DNA of 64,000 nt from Paucisalibacillus globulus DSM 18846. GTDB lineage: Bacteria > Bacillota > Bacilli > Bacillales > Amphibacillaceae. The stretch is taken from NCBI RefSeq assembly GCF_000482485.1, contig NZ_AXVK01000026.1, positions 62,001 through 126,000 on the forward strand, read 5' to 3'. The notes under the pieces were generated by a model. The model saw only the letters and a list, made by a program, of their open reading frames with translations, did not search any database and was not told the DNA's origin. The translations under genes were made by a program, and so were the position numbers. Positions 16,158 to 26,151 of this stretch are shown piece after piece. Every line of letters starts with the position of its first letter. Position 1 is the stretch's first letter.

Positions 16158-16287
16158 AGCTATTCATCTTAGTACCTAATCAGGTCTAAAACAAATAGCT
16201 CCAATTTATTTAAAATACGATCAAATTCAGTAAATAACTTTAGCTTATTATAGACCATTTCAAGCCGAGGTACCTGTCCCCGTGGCT
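16158..16287. repeat. Second copy of the hairpin + CCTGTCCCC composite repeat
   Basis: Hairpin arms AGCTATT (16158-16164) / AATAGCT (16194-16200), then an ATTCAGTAAATAA spacer and an AGCCGAGGTACCTGTCCCC... unit at 16263-16287. The order and spacing match the copy at 4615-4747. It ends 5 bp from the cheY stop codon. Confidence 0.8.
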
Positions 16288-16291
16288 TGTT

Positions 16292-16651
16292 TTAAGATAA
16301 TACTTTCGAAAGTGATTCCTTAATTCGGTCCATATTGAATGGTTTTACTATAAAGTCATTTGCTCCTGCTTGTATGGCATCGACTACCATGCTTTGTTGT
16401 CCCATCGCGGAGCACATGATAATTTTTGCTGCAGGAAGTGCTTTTCTTATTTCTCTTGTTGCATCTACACCATTCATCTCTGGCATGGTGATGTCCATCG
16501 TAATAAGATCGGGTTGTAATTCTTTAGCTTGTTCAATGGCAATCAGACCATTCTCCGCTTCTCCAACAACCTCATGACCTAATTTAGTTACAATATCCTT
16601 TAACTGCATTCTCATAAATGCAGCATCATCTGTGATTAATACTCTCGCCAT
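16292..16651 (-). CDS. cheY: CheY-like single-domain response regulator
   Basis: 119 residues, receiver domain only. The acidic pocket is DD at residues 8-9, the phospho-acceptor Asp is at 53 (LITMDITMPEMNG), the conserved Ser is in IIMCSAMG and Lys in FIVKPFN. GGAGGACTTCAA precedes the ATG. It is the last gene of the cheX-cheA-cheW-cheY operon and would carry the CheA signal to the motor or another output. CheY from flagellar operons would look the same, so the output is not settled. Confidence 0.93.
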   Translation of the reverse strand: MARVLITDDAAFMRMQLKDIVTKLGHEVVGEAENGLIAIEQAKELQPDLITMDITMPEMNGVDATREIRKALPAAKIIMCSAMGQQSMVVDAIQAGANDFIVKPFNMDRIKESLSKVLS

Positions 16652-16665
16652 TTGAAGTCCTCCAA

Positions 16666-17127
16666 TTAATGTTCCATTACCTCTTTTAGTTCTTCTTTTT
16701 CAGTAAGTGCTAGTACATTAGCTAAGTCTAGTAAAATCAATAACTCATTTTCTAGCTTTGCAACACCTTTGATATAATCCTTATGAACCATACCGCCCAT
16801 TTCCTTGGCTGTTTCGATAACACTCGAATCAACATCCATCACATCCGTTGCAGCATCAACAATTAATCCGACCTGGATGCCATCAACCTGAACAACGATA
16901 ATCCGATTTAAATCAGATTCTTTCGTTTGGGCAATTTGCAATCGTTCCTTCAAATCTAATACTGGAACCGTTTCTCCATGAAGGCTGATAATACCTTTAA
17001 TAAAATCAGAAGTTCCTGGAACTTTAGTGATTTCTTTCATTTTTTCAATAGACATTACCTGCTTAATGTCTGCACCATATCGTTGATTGTTTAACGTAAA
17101 CACAATAACTTTTACTGTTTCTTCCAT
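16666..17127 (-). CDS. cheW: CheW chemotaxis coupling protein
   Basis: 153 residues, a single CheW SH3-like domain: VIVFTLNNQRYGADIKQVMSIE, then GIISLHGETVPVLDLKERL and VGLIVDAATDVMDV. It bridges chemoreceptors and CheA in the signalling array. It lies 14 bp before cheY and 14 bp after cheA in one operon. Family assignment is secure. Confidence 0.93.
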   Translation of the reverse strand: MEETVKVIVFTLNNQRYGADIKQVMSIEKMKEITKVPGTSDFIKGIISLHGETVPVLDLKERLQIAQTKESDLNRIIVVQVDGIQVGLIVDAATDVMDVDSSVIETAKEMGGMVHKDYIKGVAKLENELLILLDLANVLALTEKEELKEVMEH

Positions 17128-17141
17128 CTTGAATCCTCCTA

Positions 17142-19106
17142 TTATTTCACTAAAGCATTTGGATCAATAATTAAACATACTTCACCATTTCCTAAAATCG
17201 TAGCACCAGAAATAGCAAATATATTTTTTAAATAGTTTCCTAATGACTTTAATACGACTTCCCGTTGGCCAATAAAGGAATCTACTAGTAATCCGCTTCG
17301 CTTATCACCTTTTTGGATGATAACAACAGAGTGACTAGAATCATCCTGATCTGACACGCCATAAACTTTATTCAACGATACAAGAGGTACAATATGGCCC
17401 CTAAAGTCCATCACTTTTTGTCCATGGACATATTTAATATCTTGAGGACTCAAAGCTACTGTCTCAATAATGGATGAAAGTGGAATAGCAAATGTTTCCT
17501 GTTGCACCTTCACTAACAATGTTGACAAGATAGAAAGTGTTAAAGGAAGCTGTATCGAAAACATACTACCTTTTCCTGGTTCTGAGCTAACAACAATAGA
17601 ACCGCCAAGGGATTCAATCTTATTTTTAACAACATCCAATCCAACACCACGACCAGAAATATCTGATATTTGATCAGCCGTACTAAATCCTGATGCAAAG
17701 ATTAAGTGATATACCTCTTCATCAGATAACTGCTTCGAATGTTCTACACTGATTAACCCATTTTCAATTGCTTTCTCTTCAACCTTCTCACGATTGATTC
17801 CAGCGCCATCGTCAACGATATCAATGAATACATGGTTTCCACTATGATAGGCTTTAAGCGTTATTTTACCCTCTTCTGCTTTCCCTGCTTGCAATCTCTT
17901 TTCTGGTGTTTCGATTCCATGGTCAAGAGAATTTCGGATAAGATGTACTAGGGGATCACCAATCTCATCAATTACTGTACGATCTAGCTCCGTATCACTT
18001 CCGATAATTTCTAGAGAGATCTTCTTATGCAAGTCCTTCGATAAATCTCTCACCATTCGTGGAAATCGGTTAAATACTTGGTCAATCGGAACCATTCGCA
18101 TGGCTAACAATAGACCCTGCATGTCTTCTGTCACCCTGGTCATGTTTTCAACCGTCTCGTTTAATTCTTGATCTATATACTTCTTAGACAAATCTTCTAA
18201 TCTACTACGGTCAATAATAACCTCTTCAAATAGATTCATTAAATGATCAATCCGCTCTATATTTACTCGGATTGTTTTCGATTGTTTCGGTTTTTCTTTT
18301 GTTGTTTGTTTCTTATCTTCCGTTGATTGAACGGTTTCTTTTGGTATTTCTACAGATTGCTCTTTCATGGAAAAACCTGCAATTTCTACCTTTTCAATTT
18401 CAGAAACTTTTTCAATTGTTTCTTGAATCAGTTTGCTAGACTCCGTCGAGATAAATAAGAATGAGAAGGATTGATCAAAATTCCCCTCTTCTATTTCATC
18501 AACATCTGGAACGGTCTTAATCGCTTCCCCTAACGGCTCCAAATTGGAAAATACCATATAGGCACGTGGACCTTTTAACATACAGTCCTCTGTTAATTTC
18601 ACTGTAATTTGGAAAGCTTGATATCCATTATTCACTGCCTGTGAAATAATCGTTGCTTGATATTCATCTATCTCTAACAACTCGGTAGCAGGGGGTTGTC
18701 CTACACTAGCTTCTTCCTCTGAAGGTTTACCAGTCTCCACTTGTTTCAATTGGGAAACAAGCTTCGTTACATCCTTTTTACCGTTATTTCCTTCACTTAT
18801 GGACTGAACCATTACCTCTAAAGCTTCCACAGCAGCAAATGTTAAATCAATTACTTCAGTCGTAACAGTTAATTCATAATGGCGGATTTTGTCTAATACA
18901 TTCTCCATTTGGTGGGTTAGAGAAGCAATATCCTCAAATCCCATTGTTGCAGACATACCTTTTAAGGTATGTGCTGACCGGAAAATTTCCTGGACAATCT
19001 CTATCTCGGTCGGTTGTTTTTCAAGTTTAAGTAAATTATCATTAATTGCTTGCAAATGTTCCCGACTCTCATCCAAGAATACTTCTATATATTGGTCTGT
19101 ATTCAT
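17142..19106 (-). CDS. cheA: Chemotaxis histidine kinase CheA
   Basis: About 654 residues from ATG 19106, preceded by GGAGAGGAC; a TTG seven codons upstream is less likely. P1 Hpt domain has the phospho-acceptor His at 46 (FRSAHTLKGMSATMGF). A P2-like domain follows (about 160-260), then a Lys/Glu linker, the dimerisation domain (IRVNIERIDHLMNLFEEV), the HATPase core (HLIRNSLDHGIETPE; DDGAGINREK; SGRGVGLDVVK) and a C-terminal CheW-like P5 domain. All catalytic boxes are intact. It phosphorylates the adjacent CheY. No cheR, cheB, cheD or flagellar genes are in the window. Confidence 0.95.
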   Translation of the reverse strand: MNTDQYIEVFLDESREHLQAINDNLLKLEKQPTEIEIVQEIFRSAHTLKGMSATMGFEDIASLTHQMENVLDKIRHYELTVTTEVIDLTFAAVEALEVMVQSISEGNNGKKDVTKLVSQLKQVETGKPSEEEASVGQPPATELLEIDEYQATIISQAVNNGYQAFQITVKLTEDCMLKGPRAYMVFSNLEPLGEAIKTVPDVDEIEEGNFDQSFSFLFISTESSKLIQETIEKVSEIEKVEIAGFSMKEQSVEIPKETVQSTEDKKQTTKEKPKQSKTIRVNIERIDHLMNLFEEVIIDRSRLEDLSKKYIDQELNETVENMTRVTEDMQGLLLAMRMVPIDQVFNRFPRMVRDLSKDLHKKISLEIIGSDTELDRTVIDEIGDPLVHLIRNSLDHGIETPEKRLQAGKAEEGKITLKAYHSGNHVFIDIVDDGAGINREKVEEKAIENGLISVEHSKQLSDEEVYHLIFASGFSTADQISDISGRGVGLDVVKNKIESLGGSIVVSSEPGKGSMFSIQLPLTLSILSTLLVKVQQETFAIPLSSIIETVALSPQDIKYVHGQKVMDFRGHIVPLVSLNKVYGVSDQDDSSHSVVIIQKGDKRSGLLVDSFIGQREVVLKSLGNYLKNIFAISGATILGNGEVCLIIDPNALVK

Positions 19107-19133
19107 GTCCTCTCCTCTTCCTCTCAACAGCTA

Positions 19134-19595
19134 TTAATCTAACAATAAATAAAGTTTTAATTCTCCAATGGATTCAAAAGTTACAGGAAGAACTAATGAT
19201 CTTTCATACCCAGAAAGCATTGTATTTCCATCCATAATGGTTGGTGCTGTAATATCAGTCGTGATCCCTTTTTCCACGATAATCGTAGACAGGCCTCCAG
19301 CTAGCATATTTCCTAGTTCACCACTAAATGAAACAAGCATTTCATCCTGAAGTGGCATTCCGAACATTGCCTCACCAATGGCTCCAAACAAAGGTTTCTC
19401 CGCTGACAATACTAGCTTCCCTTTCACATCACCAGTAATCCCAATAAGAACACCAAATTGAATCTGCAAGGATTTTTGAGATAATTGTGGCTTACCAATG
19501 GTATGGTTAATTGGTACGATATTTTTCAATGATACAATTGTTCCATTTAATAAAGTCGTGATATAGTCGCTTTTCACGTTTGCTGTTAATGGCAA
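19134..19595 (-). CDS. cheX: CheX-like chemotaxis phosphatase
   Basis: 153 residues from a TTG start preceded by AGGGGG. It matches the CheX/CheC/FliY phosphatase family. The single ExxN motif is in SFSGELGNMLAGGLST, and the second half has the CheX-type DITAPTIMDGNTML and LPVTFESIGELKLYL. CheX dephosphorylates CheY-P. It is the first gene of the operon, directly behind the c-di-GMP riboswitch, and 27 bp before cheA. CheC is a possible alternative name, but one motif and the length fit CheX better. Confidence 0.85.
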   Translation of the reverse strand: MPLTANVKSDYITTLLNGTIVSLKNIVPINHTIGKPQLSQKSLQIQFGVLIGITGDVKGKLVLSAEKPLFGAIGEAMFGMPLQDEMLVSFSGELGNMLAGGLSTIIVEKGITTDITAPTIMDGNTMLSGYERSLVLPVTFESIGELKLYLLLD

Positions 19596-19627
19596 AGTAA
19601 ATTCCCCCTAATGAACTAATAAAAGGC

Positions 19628-19655
19628 AAAAAACTATTCTAATGATAAAGAATAG
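19628..19655 (-). terminator. Terminator/expression platform of the cyclic-di-GMP riboswitch
   Basis: On the minus strand CTATTCT-loop-AGAATAG (19655-19634) is followed by TTTTTT (19633-19628). An alternative stem GCCAAG/CTTGGC just upstream could compete with aptamer or terminator pairing. It lies between the aptamer and cheX, so ligand binding probably decides read-through. The direction (on or off) cannot be told by eye. Confidence 0.75.
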
Positions 19656-19672
19656 CCAAGAATAGATAACTT

Positions 19673-19748
19673 GGCAGCCAGGCAATCATTGTCTAATAGA
19701 CTTTAGACCCTTGGGCTTTGCGTCCCATTCTTTCAAATGGTTTGCCTT
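19673..19748 (-). ncRNA. Cyclic-di-GMP-I (GEMM-I) riboswitch aptamer
   Basis: On the minus strand the 5' part reads GGCAAACC-ATTTGAAAGAATGG (19746-19725). This is the P1b/GAAA-tetraloop arm of GEMM-I. It is followed by the diagnostic GGGACGCAAAGCC (19726-19714), then a variable hairpin (GTCTAAAGTCTATTAGAC) and the 3' arm TGATTGCCTGGCTGCC. Sequence and order match the Bacillota consensus closely. It lies in the leader of the cheX-cheA-cheW-cheY operon with a downstream terminator, so c-di-GMP should control transcription of the operon. Confidence 0.92.
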
Positions 19749-19800
19749 TTTCAATTACTTTATACCTATTAGTAGTCATTTTGCACTATTAAATAGTAGT

Positions 19801-19829
19801 ATAATATAATACAATAAGCAACAATACAA
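19801..19829 (-). promoter_or_regulatory. Sigma-A-like promoter for the riboswitch-cheX operon
   Basis: On the minus strand TTGTAT (19829-19824), 17-bp spacer, TATTAT (19806-19801). Predicted transcription start is near 19794, which leaves a leader containing the full aptamer. Confidence 0.5.
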
Positions 19830-19923
19830 AGCTTGGAATCATTTATTTTTTTAATTTCCATGAAGTAAAAGTATGAAAGAAGACATTTTCCCCCTTAAAA
19901 ACCCCCTAGGAACGGGCTTTCCG

Positions 19924-19970
19924 AAAAAAACTTGAGCAAAGGAATTTTTCATCCCTTTGCTACCTTCAAG
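19924..19970 (-). terminator. Intrinsic terminator of the first chemoreceptor gene
   Basis: Minus strand: CTTGAAGGTAGCAAAGG pairs with CCTTTGCTCAAG across a short loop, followed by TTTTTTT at 19930-19924. It separates the chemoreceptor gene from the riboswitch-controlled che operon. Confidence 0.8.
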
Positions 19971-20027
19971 ATTTTCTCTAAAACAACTTTTTTCTACTTT
20001 GATATCATGTTGTTATTCAATTTTAAG

Positions 20028-21728
20028 TTAAACTTTAAATCTACTTACAAGGCCTTGTAAATCTTCTGCCATATGAGAAAGGGATGTAGCAGAAGCAGTA
20101 ATCTCTTCCATAGAAGCCATTTGCTCTTCAGATGCAGATGCAACTTGCTGCGTATTAATCGCAGAATCCTGAGAGATACGAGCTACACCTTCTAACGTCG
20201 TATTAACTTGCTCTATACTTGCAGACATCTCTTCTGTTACTGCAGAAACCTCTTGAATTTGGCTCGTTACATTTTCGATGGATGCTAGAATTCTTTGGAA
20301 GCCGCTACCTACATTATCGATCACTTCCATACCTACCGCTGTTTCCTGTGTACCTTTATCCATCAAATCAACAGCATTCGCTGTATCTGTCTGAATTTGA
20401 CCTATCAAACTAGCAATTTCATCTGCTGAGCTCTTTGATTGCTCGGCAAGCTTTCTAACTTCATCTGCAACGACTGCAAAGCCTTTTCCATGTTCTCCAG
20501 CACGAGCAGATTCAATTGCAGCATTAAGTGCTAGTAGATTCGTTTGTTCTGCTATTCCAGTGATGACTTCAATGATAGAACCAATTTTATTGGATTGTTC
20601 CCCAAGATTTCTAATGACAGCTGCAGAATCAATCACAGAAGTATTTATTGCCTCCATTTGTTCAACTGCCTTTTGAATCGAACCATAACCATCATTTGCT
20701 TCTTGGTTTGTTTCTGAAGCTAGTTCTGATACAGAAGAGGTTGTTTCTGCAACCTGTTGAATTCCAATGGCCATTTCCTTCATTGCCTCTGAGCTCTCAT
20801 TTGCACTTTTCCCTTGAACTTCTGCCCCACTAGCTACTTCCTGAATAGAAGATGCAACTAGGCTTGTTGATTGTGTCGTTTGTTCAGCGCTTGCTGATAA
20901 CTCTTCCGATGCAGCAGCTACCTGATCGGATGTAGAACCAATTTGTCTAATCATATCTCGCAGGCTACCAATCATCCGGTTAAAGGAATTTGCTAATTCC
21001 CCAATTTCGTCTTTTGATCGTACAGAAAGCTCTTGTGTTAAATCTCCTTCCCCATCGGAAATATCTTTAAGCTGGTTATTAATCTTCTTAATAGGACTGA
21101 CAATCGTTCTTGTGAAGAATATGCTAAATACGATAGCGATAACCCCAGAAATAACAATAACAATCACTAATATTGTAATAAAGGAAAGTATCGTTTCATT
21201 TATTACATCAACTTTTGGACCTACTAGCCACATCCCAATTACTTCACCATTTTTATCTGTTAATGGCTTATACATGGTTAAATGTTTTTCCCCTACAATG
21301 TCCGCTTCACCATAATATTCACTTTGATTTTTTAATACGGTTTCCGTTATATCTGGATCAGCCTTACTACCTATAGCTCTTTCACCATCTACGACAACAT
21401 TAGTAGCAACCCGAATATCATCTTGAAATATCGTTACAGCACCACCAGTTATTTCACCAATTTTCTCAGTAATTTCATTATTATCGTTCATCTTTACATT
21501 ACCTTTATAGATATATCCATTTTTAATGGACCAATCGCCACGGTATGTTTCATCTAACCAGTTATATCCTAGAGCAGATACTACCTTAACTCGGTCAATG
21601 AATACATCCTGCATGGCTTTATTAATTTGGGTATAGGATACAACACCTATAACTATAGATAGAAAAAGTATAATAGCAACAACTAATAGATTAATCTTTG
21701 CGCCTATTTTAAAGTTTTTAAGTTTCAT
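20028..21728 (-). CDS. Methyl-accepting chemotaxis protein (single-cache sensor)
   Basis: 566 residues. TM1 (about 12-31, [20 protein letters not shown]), an extracellular single-cache domain (about 32-185, ending [17 protein letters not shown]), TM2 (about 187-210), a HAMP ([16 protein letters not shown]) and a long coiled-coil signalling domain. The hairpin tip [38 protein letters not shown] is intact (seen as two parts). It feeds CheA/CheW in a membrane array. It is its own transcription unit with a terminator at 19924-19970. The ligand is unknown; the cache form matches sensors for small organic acids in other species. Confidence 0.92.
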   Translation of the reverse strand: MKLKNFKIGAKINLLVVAIILFLSIVIGVVSYTQINKAMQDVFIDRVKVVSALGYNWLDETYRGDWSIKNGYIYKGNVKMNDNNEITEKIGEITGGAVTIFQDDIRVATNVVVDGERAIGSKADPDITETVLKNQSEYYGEADIVGEKHLTMYKPLTDKNGEVIGMWLVGPKVDVINETILSFITILVIVIVISGVIAIVFSIFFTRTIVSPIKKINNQLKDISDGEGDLTQELSVRSKDEIGELANSFNRMIGSLRDMIRQIGSTSDQVAAASEELSASAEQTTQSTSLVASSIQEVASGAEVQGKSANESSEAMKEMAIGIQQVAETTSSVSELASETNQEANDGYGSIQKAVEQMEAINTSVIDSAAVIRNLGEQSNKIGSIIEVITGIAEQTNLLALNAAIESARAGEHGKGFAVVADEVRKLAEQSKSSADEIASLIGQIQTDTANAVDLMDKGTQETAVGMEVIDNVGSGFQRILASIENVTSQIQEVSAVTEEMSASIEQVNTTLEGVARISQDSAINTQQVASASEEQMASMEEITASATSLSHMAEDLQGLVSRFKV

Positions 21729-21900
21729 GTTAGTTACTCCTGTCGGTTTGTATTTAAAAACGGTTTTATTGCTGAAACATAAAATAAAGGAGAGAAATTA
21801 AGTGAAGAAGGTTCACCAATTCTATTTCTATAGAGAAGATTTATACTGAAATGCCGTCTTTCCCTCCTGTTCCTATGTCTTAGTAGTAATAAATCTTTCA

Positions 21901-21986
21901 TTAGAAAAACTCACGTTCGTTCGTCCTTTAACGAATGTGGTAGTTTTTCTTATGTCGGCGGAAAGTTTTTATACTTTCCTAACTAC
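21901..21986. repeat. TTAGAAAAACTCGC-family dispersed repeat (double hairpin), copy 1
   Basis: Starts TTAGAAAAACTCACGTTCG and contains two hairpins: GAAAAACTC.CGTTCG / CGAATG.GTAGTTTTTC and GGAAAGT/ACTTTCC. The same block occurs near 27035, 30341 and 56495. Confidence 0.8.
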
Positions 21987-22088
21987 GAACAAAGGGACTA
22001 GCCCTATGTACCTACTCTATATTTCGACAGTATTGAGCAATACCTTAAATGGTGTTTTTTAACAAAAAAACCATGAGGACAAATCTTT

Positions 22089-22136
22089 TCGGTGGGGCGA
22101 GTAATCGTAAAAGGTCTTCGGTGGGACGAGTAACCG
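22089..22136. repeat. Short tandem direct repeat
   Basis: TCGGTGGGGCGAGTAATCG (22089-22107) is repeated as TCGGTGGGACGAGTAACCG (22118-22136), a 29-bp period with two differences. No function is recognised. Confidence 0.6.
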
Positions 22137-22209
22137 CAGTCCCAGTCCCAGGTTCACTGGCCTGATTTAATTCCCATGACCCAAATTCCAATCATGTGTT
22201 CAATCTATA

Positions 22210-22249
22210 GAGACAGGGGTGGATTTCTCCCTTCCCCTGTCTCCTTTTC
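22210..22249 (+). terminator. Strong hairpin, possible bidirectional terminator
   Basis: Perfect stem GAGACAGGGG (22210-22219) / CCCCTGTCTC (22234-22243) followed by CTTTT on the plus strand. No plus-strand gene ends here. The region between the chemoreceptor genes may carry it as an insulator. Confidence 0.5.
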
Positions 22250-22307
22250 CAATAATTCTAGTAAATTACTAGTTATTATCATATCCATGTGGATAGCCAT
22301 TAAATAG

Positions 22308-22331
22308 AGCCAAGGAACCTGTCCCCATGGA
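22308..22331. repeat. CCTGTCCCCATGG-family repeat, 3' of the second chemoreceptor gene
   Basis: AGCCAAGGAACCTGTCCCC... ends 4 bp before the stop codon of the chemoreceptor gene, the same placement as at manA, cheY and the lacD-like gene. Confidence 0.8.
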
Positions 22332-22334
22332 TCT

Positions 22335-24401
22335 TTATAGTTTAAAGTGTCTTATTAATTCATTTAGTTGACCTGCTAATGTAGCAAGTTGTTCGGAACT
22401 TCCTGCTACTTCTTCCATGATGCTGCTTGTTTGTTGGACGGAGGCAGAAGTTTGTTCAACACCAGCAGCAGATTCTTCAGAAACAGAAGCAATTTCTTGA
22501 ATTGCTCCATTCATCTCCTCTGCATTTGCTGCAATTTCAGCTAGGTTTTCAGCTATAGTTGTAATACTGCTTACCATTACAGTTACAGCTTCACTAATTC
22601 CATGGAAAGTTTCACCAGTGGATTCTATTTGTACCTTCCCTTTCTCCACTTCCTTATATCCACCTTGTAGCGAGTCCGATACAAGTCTAGATTCCATTTG
22701 GATGTTACTTACAATATTCGTGATATCTGTAACAGAATCAGAAACTTGTTCAGCCAGTTTTCTAACTTCATCTGCAACGACAGCAAATCCTTTTCCATGT
22801 TCCCCAGCTCTAGCAGCTTCAATAGCAGCATTTAATGCAAGAAGATTTGTTTGGTCTGCAACGTCTCTAATGACGGTTACTAAATTAGATATTTCCTGTG
22901 ATTGTTTGTCTAATCCTTCAACCTTTTTGACTGAGTCTTGTACGATCGTATCAATTTTTTCCATCTGAAGAATAGAATTTCTCATTAACTCCGAACCATC
23001 TTCAGTCATATTTAATACTGCTTTTGAATTTTCTTCTATTCGGTTACCATTTTCATTTGCTTCTAGAACCTTTTCTGCAAAATTATTCATACTAGACGAT
23101 AAATCACTCGCACTATTAGCTTGGGTTTCAGAACCAGCTGCTAATTCTTGCATAGTAGATGCTACTTGTTCTGATCCAATTTTCACCTCATTTGCAGACT
23201 GAGTCAATTCCTCACTATGGCTGCTAACTGTTTCAGAAACGGTACTAATTTGACTTACCATTTCTCTTAGGCTTTGATTCAATTGATTCGTAGATGTTAC
23301 TAATTGACCTATTTCATCATCTGATTTTCTTTGTAATTCCACCTTGCTTAAATTACCCGAAGCTAGGTCCTTCATGATACTCGTAACACGAGGAATTTCT
23401 TTTAGCATCTTCTTCAATAGGAAGAATACTAATACAATAAGTATCAAACAGGCAATACCGAAAAACACAATCATCATGATTGTGAACATACTTAGACTAC
23501 TTAAGGCTTCCTCTTCTGTTATAGCGGTTCCAACAGACCATTGTGTTGTTGAAACTGGTGAATAGCCTATATATTGTGTATCACCATCTACGTCTCCAAC
23601 TTCTAATCCCTTTTCACCAGCAACCATCTTCTTACCAATATTCCCAATATCACCAGGAAGTGACTGAAGTTGTTGTTCTAATATTAATTCACTATCCGGA
23701 TGGTATAGAACGGTTCCATCATTTGAAAGTAAAAAAGAATATCCATTTTCACCTATCTTATAAGACTGCATTATTCCTGGTAAATCATCCAAGAAAATAT
23801 CTATTGCTACGATACCAACCGTATTGCCGCCCTCTTTAATTGGCTTCATAAGACTTAAAATCATTTTTCCAAACACTTCATCCATATATGGATCAGTTAT
23901 GTATACATCTTCTTCCTCTATAGCTGGTTCATACCAAGGTCTGCTTTTAATATCAAAACTTGAATCGGAAACTACGTTGTTACTTCCAACTAAGAAATTA
24001 GATTTATTGCTAGCAACCCACGCCATTGCAATATTATCATCTGTCTTAACAATCTCATCAAGTGATTTCAAAACATCCTGATAATATGTATTTGTAGTTG
24101 CTTCATTTCTTGACTCAGCTGTGTTTAAGTACCTGATTATCTCTTGGTTTGTTACAATTTGCTCTACAATAGTTGCTTTATTAGCAAACATACTGTCAAC
24201 TTGATCTGCGATGGCATCACTATTTGTAGAGAGATTTTCTTCTATACTTTCTACTAATATTGATTTCGTATAAGAGTATATTAGAAATCCTGTTATTGAA
24301 AAAATAACAATAATAGCTATAAATAGAGAAAAAGCTACCTTTGTTGAAATATTATTTTTTACTCGAGAAAACAATTTTGTTTTATCTTCTTTTGTTACCA
24401 T
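22335..24401 (-). CDS. Methyl-accepting chemotaxis protein (dCache sensor, McpA/B/C-like)
   Basis: About 688 residues from ATG 24401, preceded by AGGAAGGAAG; the frame extends 14 codons further without a ribosome site. TM1 ([19 protein letters not shown]), a double-cache extracellular domain (about 40-300, with ESNN-like features and [20 protein letters not shown], the classic dCache WY...P motif), TM2 ([21 protein letters not shown]), HAMP and a cytoplasmic signalling domain with the tip [23 protein letters not shown] (in two parts). dCache receptors of this type often bind amino acids. It is a separate unit from the preceding receptor. Confidence 0.92.
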   Translation of the reverse strand: MVTKEDKTKLFSRVKNNISTKVAFSLFIAIIVIFSITGFLIYSYTKSILVESIEENLSTNSDAIADQVDSMFANKATIVEQIVTNQEIIRYLNTAESRNEATTNTYYQDVLKSLDEIVKTDDNIAMAWVASNKSNFLVGSNNVVSDSSFDIKSRPWYEPAIEEEDVYITDPYMDEVFGKMILSLMKPIKEGGNTVGIVAIDIFLDDLPGIMQSYKIGENGYSFLLSNDGTVLYHPDSELILEQQLQSLPGDIGNIGKKMVAGEKGLEVGDVDGDTQYIGYSPVSTTQWSVGTAITEEEALSSLSMFTIMMIVFFGIACLILIVLVFFLLKKMLKEIPRVTSIMKDLASGNLSKVELQRKSDDEIGQLVTSTNQLNQSLREMVSQISTVSETVSSHSEELTQSANEVKIGSEQVASTMQELAAGSETQANSASDLSSSMNNFAEKVLEANENGNRIEENSKAVLNMTEDGSELMRNSILQMEKIDTIVQDSVKKVEGLDKQSQEISNLVTVIRDVADQTNLLALNAAIEAARAGEHGKGFAVVADEVRKLAEQVSDSVTDITNIVSNIQMESRLVSDSLQGGYKEVEKGKVQIESTGETFHGISEAVTVMVSSITTIAENLAEIAANAEEMNGAIQEIASVSEESAAGVEQTSASVQQTSSIMEEVAGSSEQLATLAGQLNELIRHFKL

Positions 24402-24801
24402 TGAAATCTTCCTTCCTAATCTACGTTGACTATGATTTCCCAATTTAATTTTTCATTATATTAGCTTTGTATTAGGTAATCATCCCTTTCTTCAATTTAT
24501 TTTTTCCTGTCCCAACCTGAATTTCTATAAATCTCATTTTCAGATAGAGGAATAACCCAAAAATTAATAGGATTTTCTACAACAAACAATCAATAAACCC
24601 AATACCATAGAACCAGTAATAAATACCTATAACTCAACCGAACTTATAAATGAATAGACAATAATGCCCAAAGGTATTAACTCAATGTTTATATTAGTTA
24701 CTAGAATTCCAAATTTCAATATTTTAGTTGTATATTACGGAAATAATTCTATTCTGAGTATTACGTATTAGTACCATTATTGCTCACATTCAGTTTTTTC
24801 A
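24402..24801. other. Upstream region of the chemoreceptor gene, no further gene
   Basis: About 400 bp of AT-rich DNA. A partial TGTCCCAACCT repeat (GGGACA family) lies near 24508-24519. No ORF or riboswitch motif was recognised. Confidence 0.4.
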
Positions 24802-25139
24802 AGCCATGGGGACAGGTTCACTGGCTTTTAAAATATTAAAAAAGCTCCTATATAGATAGGTTTGTTCCCGAAAACAAACTATCTATATAGGAGCTTTAAA
24901 CAAGATACTATGGTCAATCAAAATAGTGCCTTAAATCAATATCTACCTTAATTACCTACCCACAATCTAGCATGTCTCATCTTAATCCATAACAAAAAAA
25001 GCTATCAAATGAAGCCAAATTAAATTACTAGACATCCTATCCTAAGTTTAAGGGACAAACGACAACCTAGTTAGGATTGTCATTTGCCCCGAGAAAAAAT
25101 TATAAGTTATACACAGCCAGTGAACCTGTCCCCATGGCT
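24802..25139. repeat. Inverted pair of CCTGTCCCCATGG repeats enclosing a long hairpin
   Basis: Unit at 24802-24826 (AGCCATGGGGACAGGTTC...) and an inverted unit at 25115-25139 (AGCCAGTGAACCTGTCCCC...). Just inside the left unit is a near-perfect 25-bp hairpin (24841-24866 with 24873-24897; AAAGCTCCTATATAGATAG / CTATCTATATAGGAGCTTT, one bulged base) flanked by A/T runs, so it can act as a terminator for the lacD-like gene. The pair of opposed repeats resembles a BIME-like composite. Confidence 0.75.
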
Positions 25140-25158
25140 CTTTTTCCTATGGATCTTT

Positions 25159-26130
25159 CTAAAACCAAGGGGTGGCTGTTCTTTCGAGTACTGTGTTTAG
25201 TTCTTCGATGTTTTTTCTTCCTTGGGTTTGTAGCCATTCTACTGCTTTCTCTTCTCCTTGTTCTGAGAAGATTGCGACACTATCTTTCCAGGTTGCGCGT
25301 CCACATAGTACACCATTGAATGTGGATCCAGCATCTTTAGCAAATAATAGTGTTTGTTGGAATAATTCGGCTGAAACACCGGCACTTAAGAATATAAATG
25401 GAATGTTGCTGACTTCACTTTGAAGTTTAAAGTATTTACTTGCCTCATCCTTAGTATAGACAACTGGACCATTTGTATATCCTTCAACAAATGCCATGTT
25501 CACCGGAACCTCAACCTTTAACACGTCCACATGGAATCGTTCGTCTGAGAATACCTTCATCGCTTCAATGACTTTGTGTGGTTTCACTTTTGCATAAGCT
25601 TCACTTTTCACATCTTCATTATCTGCATCATAGGTAACAATTTCAAGGAAAAATGGCATATCCTCTGCTACACATTCGGTACCGATTCGCTCTACAAATG
25701 CATGTTTTTGGTCGTTAATTTCTTCTGATTCATCAATATCATAATAAAGTAAGAACTTGACGGCATCGGCACCTTTTTCTTTTAAACGCCTTGCAGACCA
25801 ATTTGGTAATAAATCTGGTAATCTACCAGGTTCTGTTGCATCATAGCCAGTTTCCTCATAGGCAACTAAGAGACCAGCATTGTCATCACGTACCGCTGCA
25901 CCATCCCAACCATACTCCGGATCTAATAAAATAGAAGAAGCAAAAGGGGTTAACTCTTTTGAAATATGAACCTTAAATTCTGTTAAAGCAGCATCAACAT
26001 CGCTCTTACCAGCGCTTTCCAGCATTTTCTTAAGTGATCCTCTTTGGTCAATAGCCAAAGCACTAATTATCCCTTTTGAAGTAGATAGTCTCTTTAATAG
26101 GTCTTTTTTTGTAGCAGTTAATATAGCCAT
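25159..26130 (-). CDS. lacD: Tagatose-1,6-bisphosphate aldolase (LacD family)
   Basis: About 323 residues, the length of LacD class I aldolases. The LacD pattern is visible: [47 protein letters not shown] (Schiff-base Lys region), [42 protein letters not shown]. It cleaves tagatose 1,6-bisphosphate to glyceraldehyde 3-phosphate and DHAP, and LacD enzymes also accept other ketose bisphosphates. Two ATGs are adjacent; AGGAGC favours the second. It is the last gene of the PTS operon. Confidence 0.9.
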   Translation of the reverse strand: MAILTATKKDLLKRLSTSKGIISALAIDQRGSLKKMLESAGKSDVDAALTEFKVHISKELTPFASSILLDPEYGWDGAAVRDDNAGLLVAYEETGYDATEPGRLPDLLPNWSARRLKEKGADAVKFLLYYDIDESEEINDQKHAFVERIGTECVAEDMPFFLEIVTYDADNEDVKSEAYAKVKPHKVIEAMKVFSDERFHVDVLKVEVPVNMAFVEGYTNGPVVYTKDEASKYFKLQSEVSNIPFIFLSAGVSAELFQQTLLFAKDAGSTFNGVLCGRATWKDSVAIFSEQGEEKAVEWLQTQGRKNIEELNTVLERTATPWF

Positions 26131-26151
26131 CATAATAGCTCCTTTACATTT

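Noticed and set aside
21729-21860. Sigma-D-type promoter for the first chemoreceptor
   Set aside because: A CCGACAG next to TAAA was considered, but the spacing is wrong and it overlaps the ribosome-binding region.
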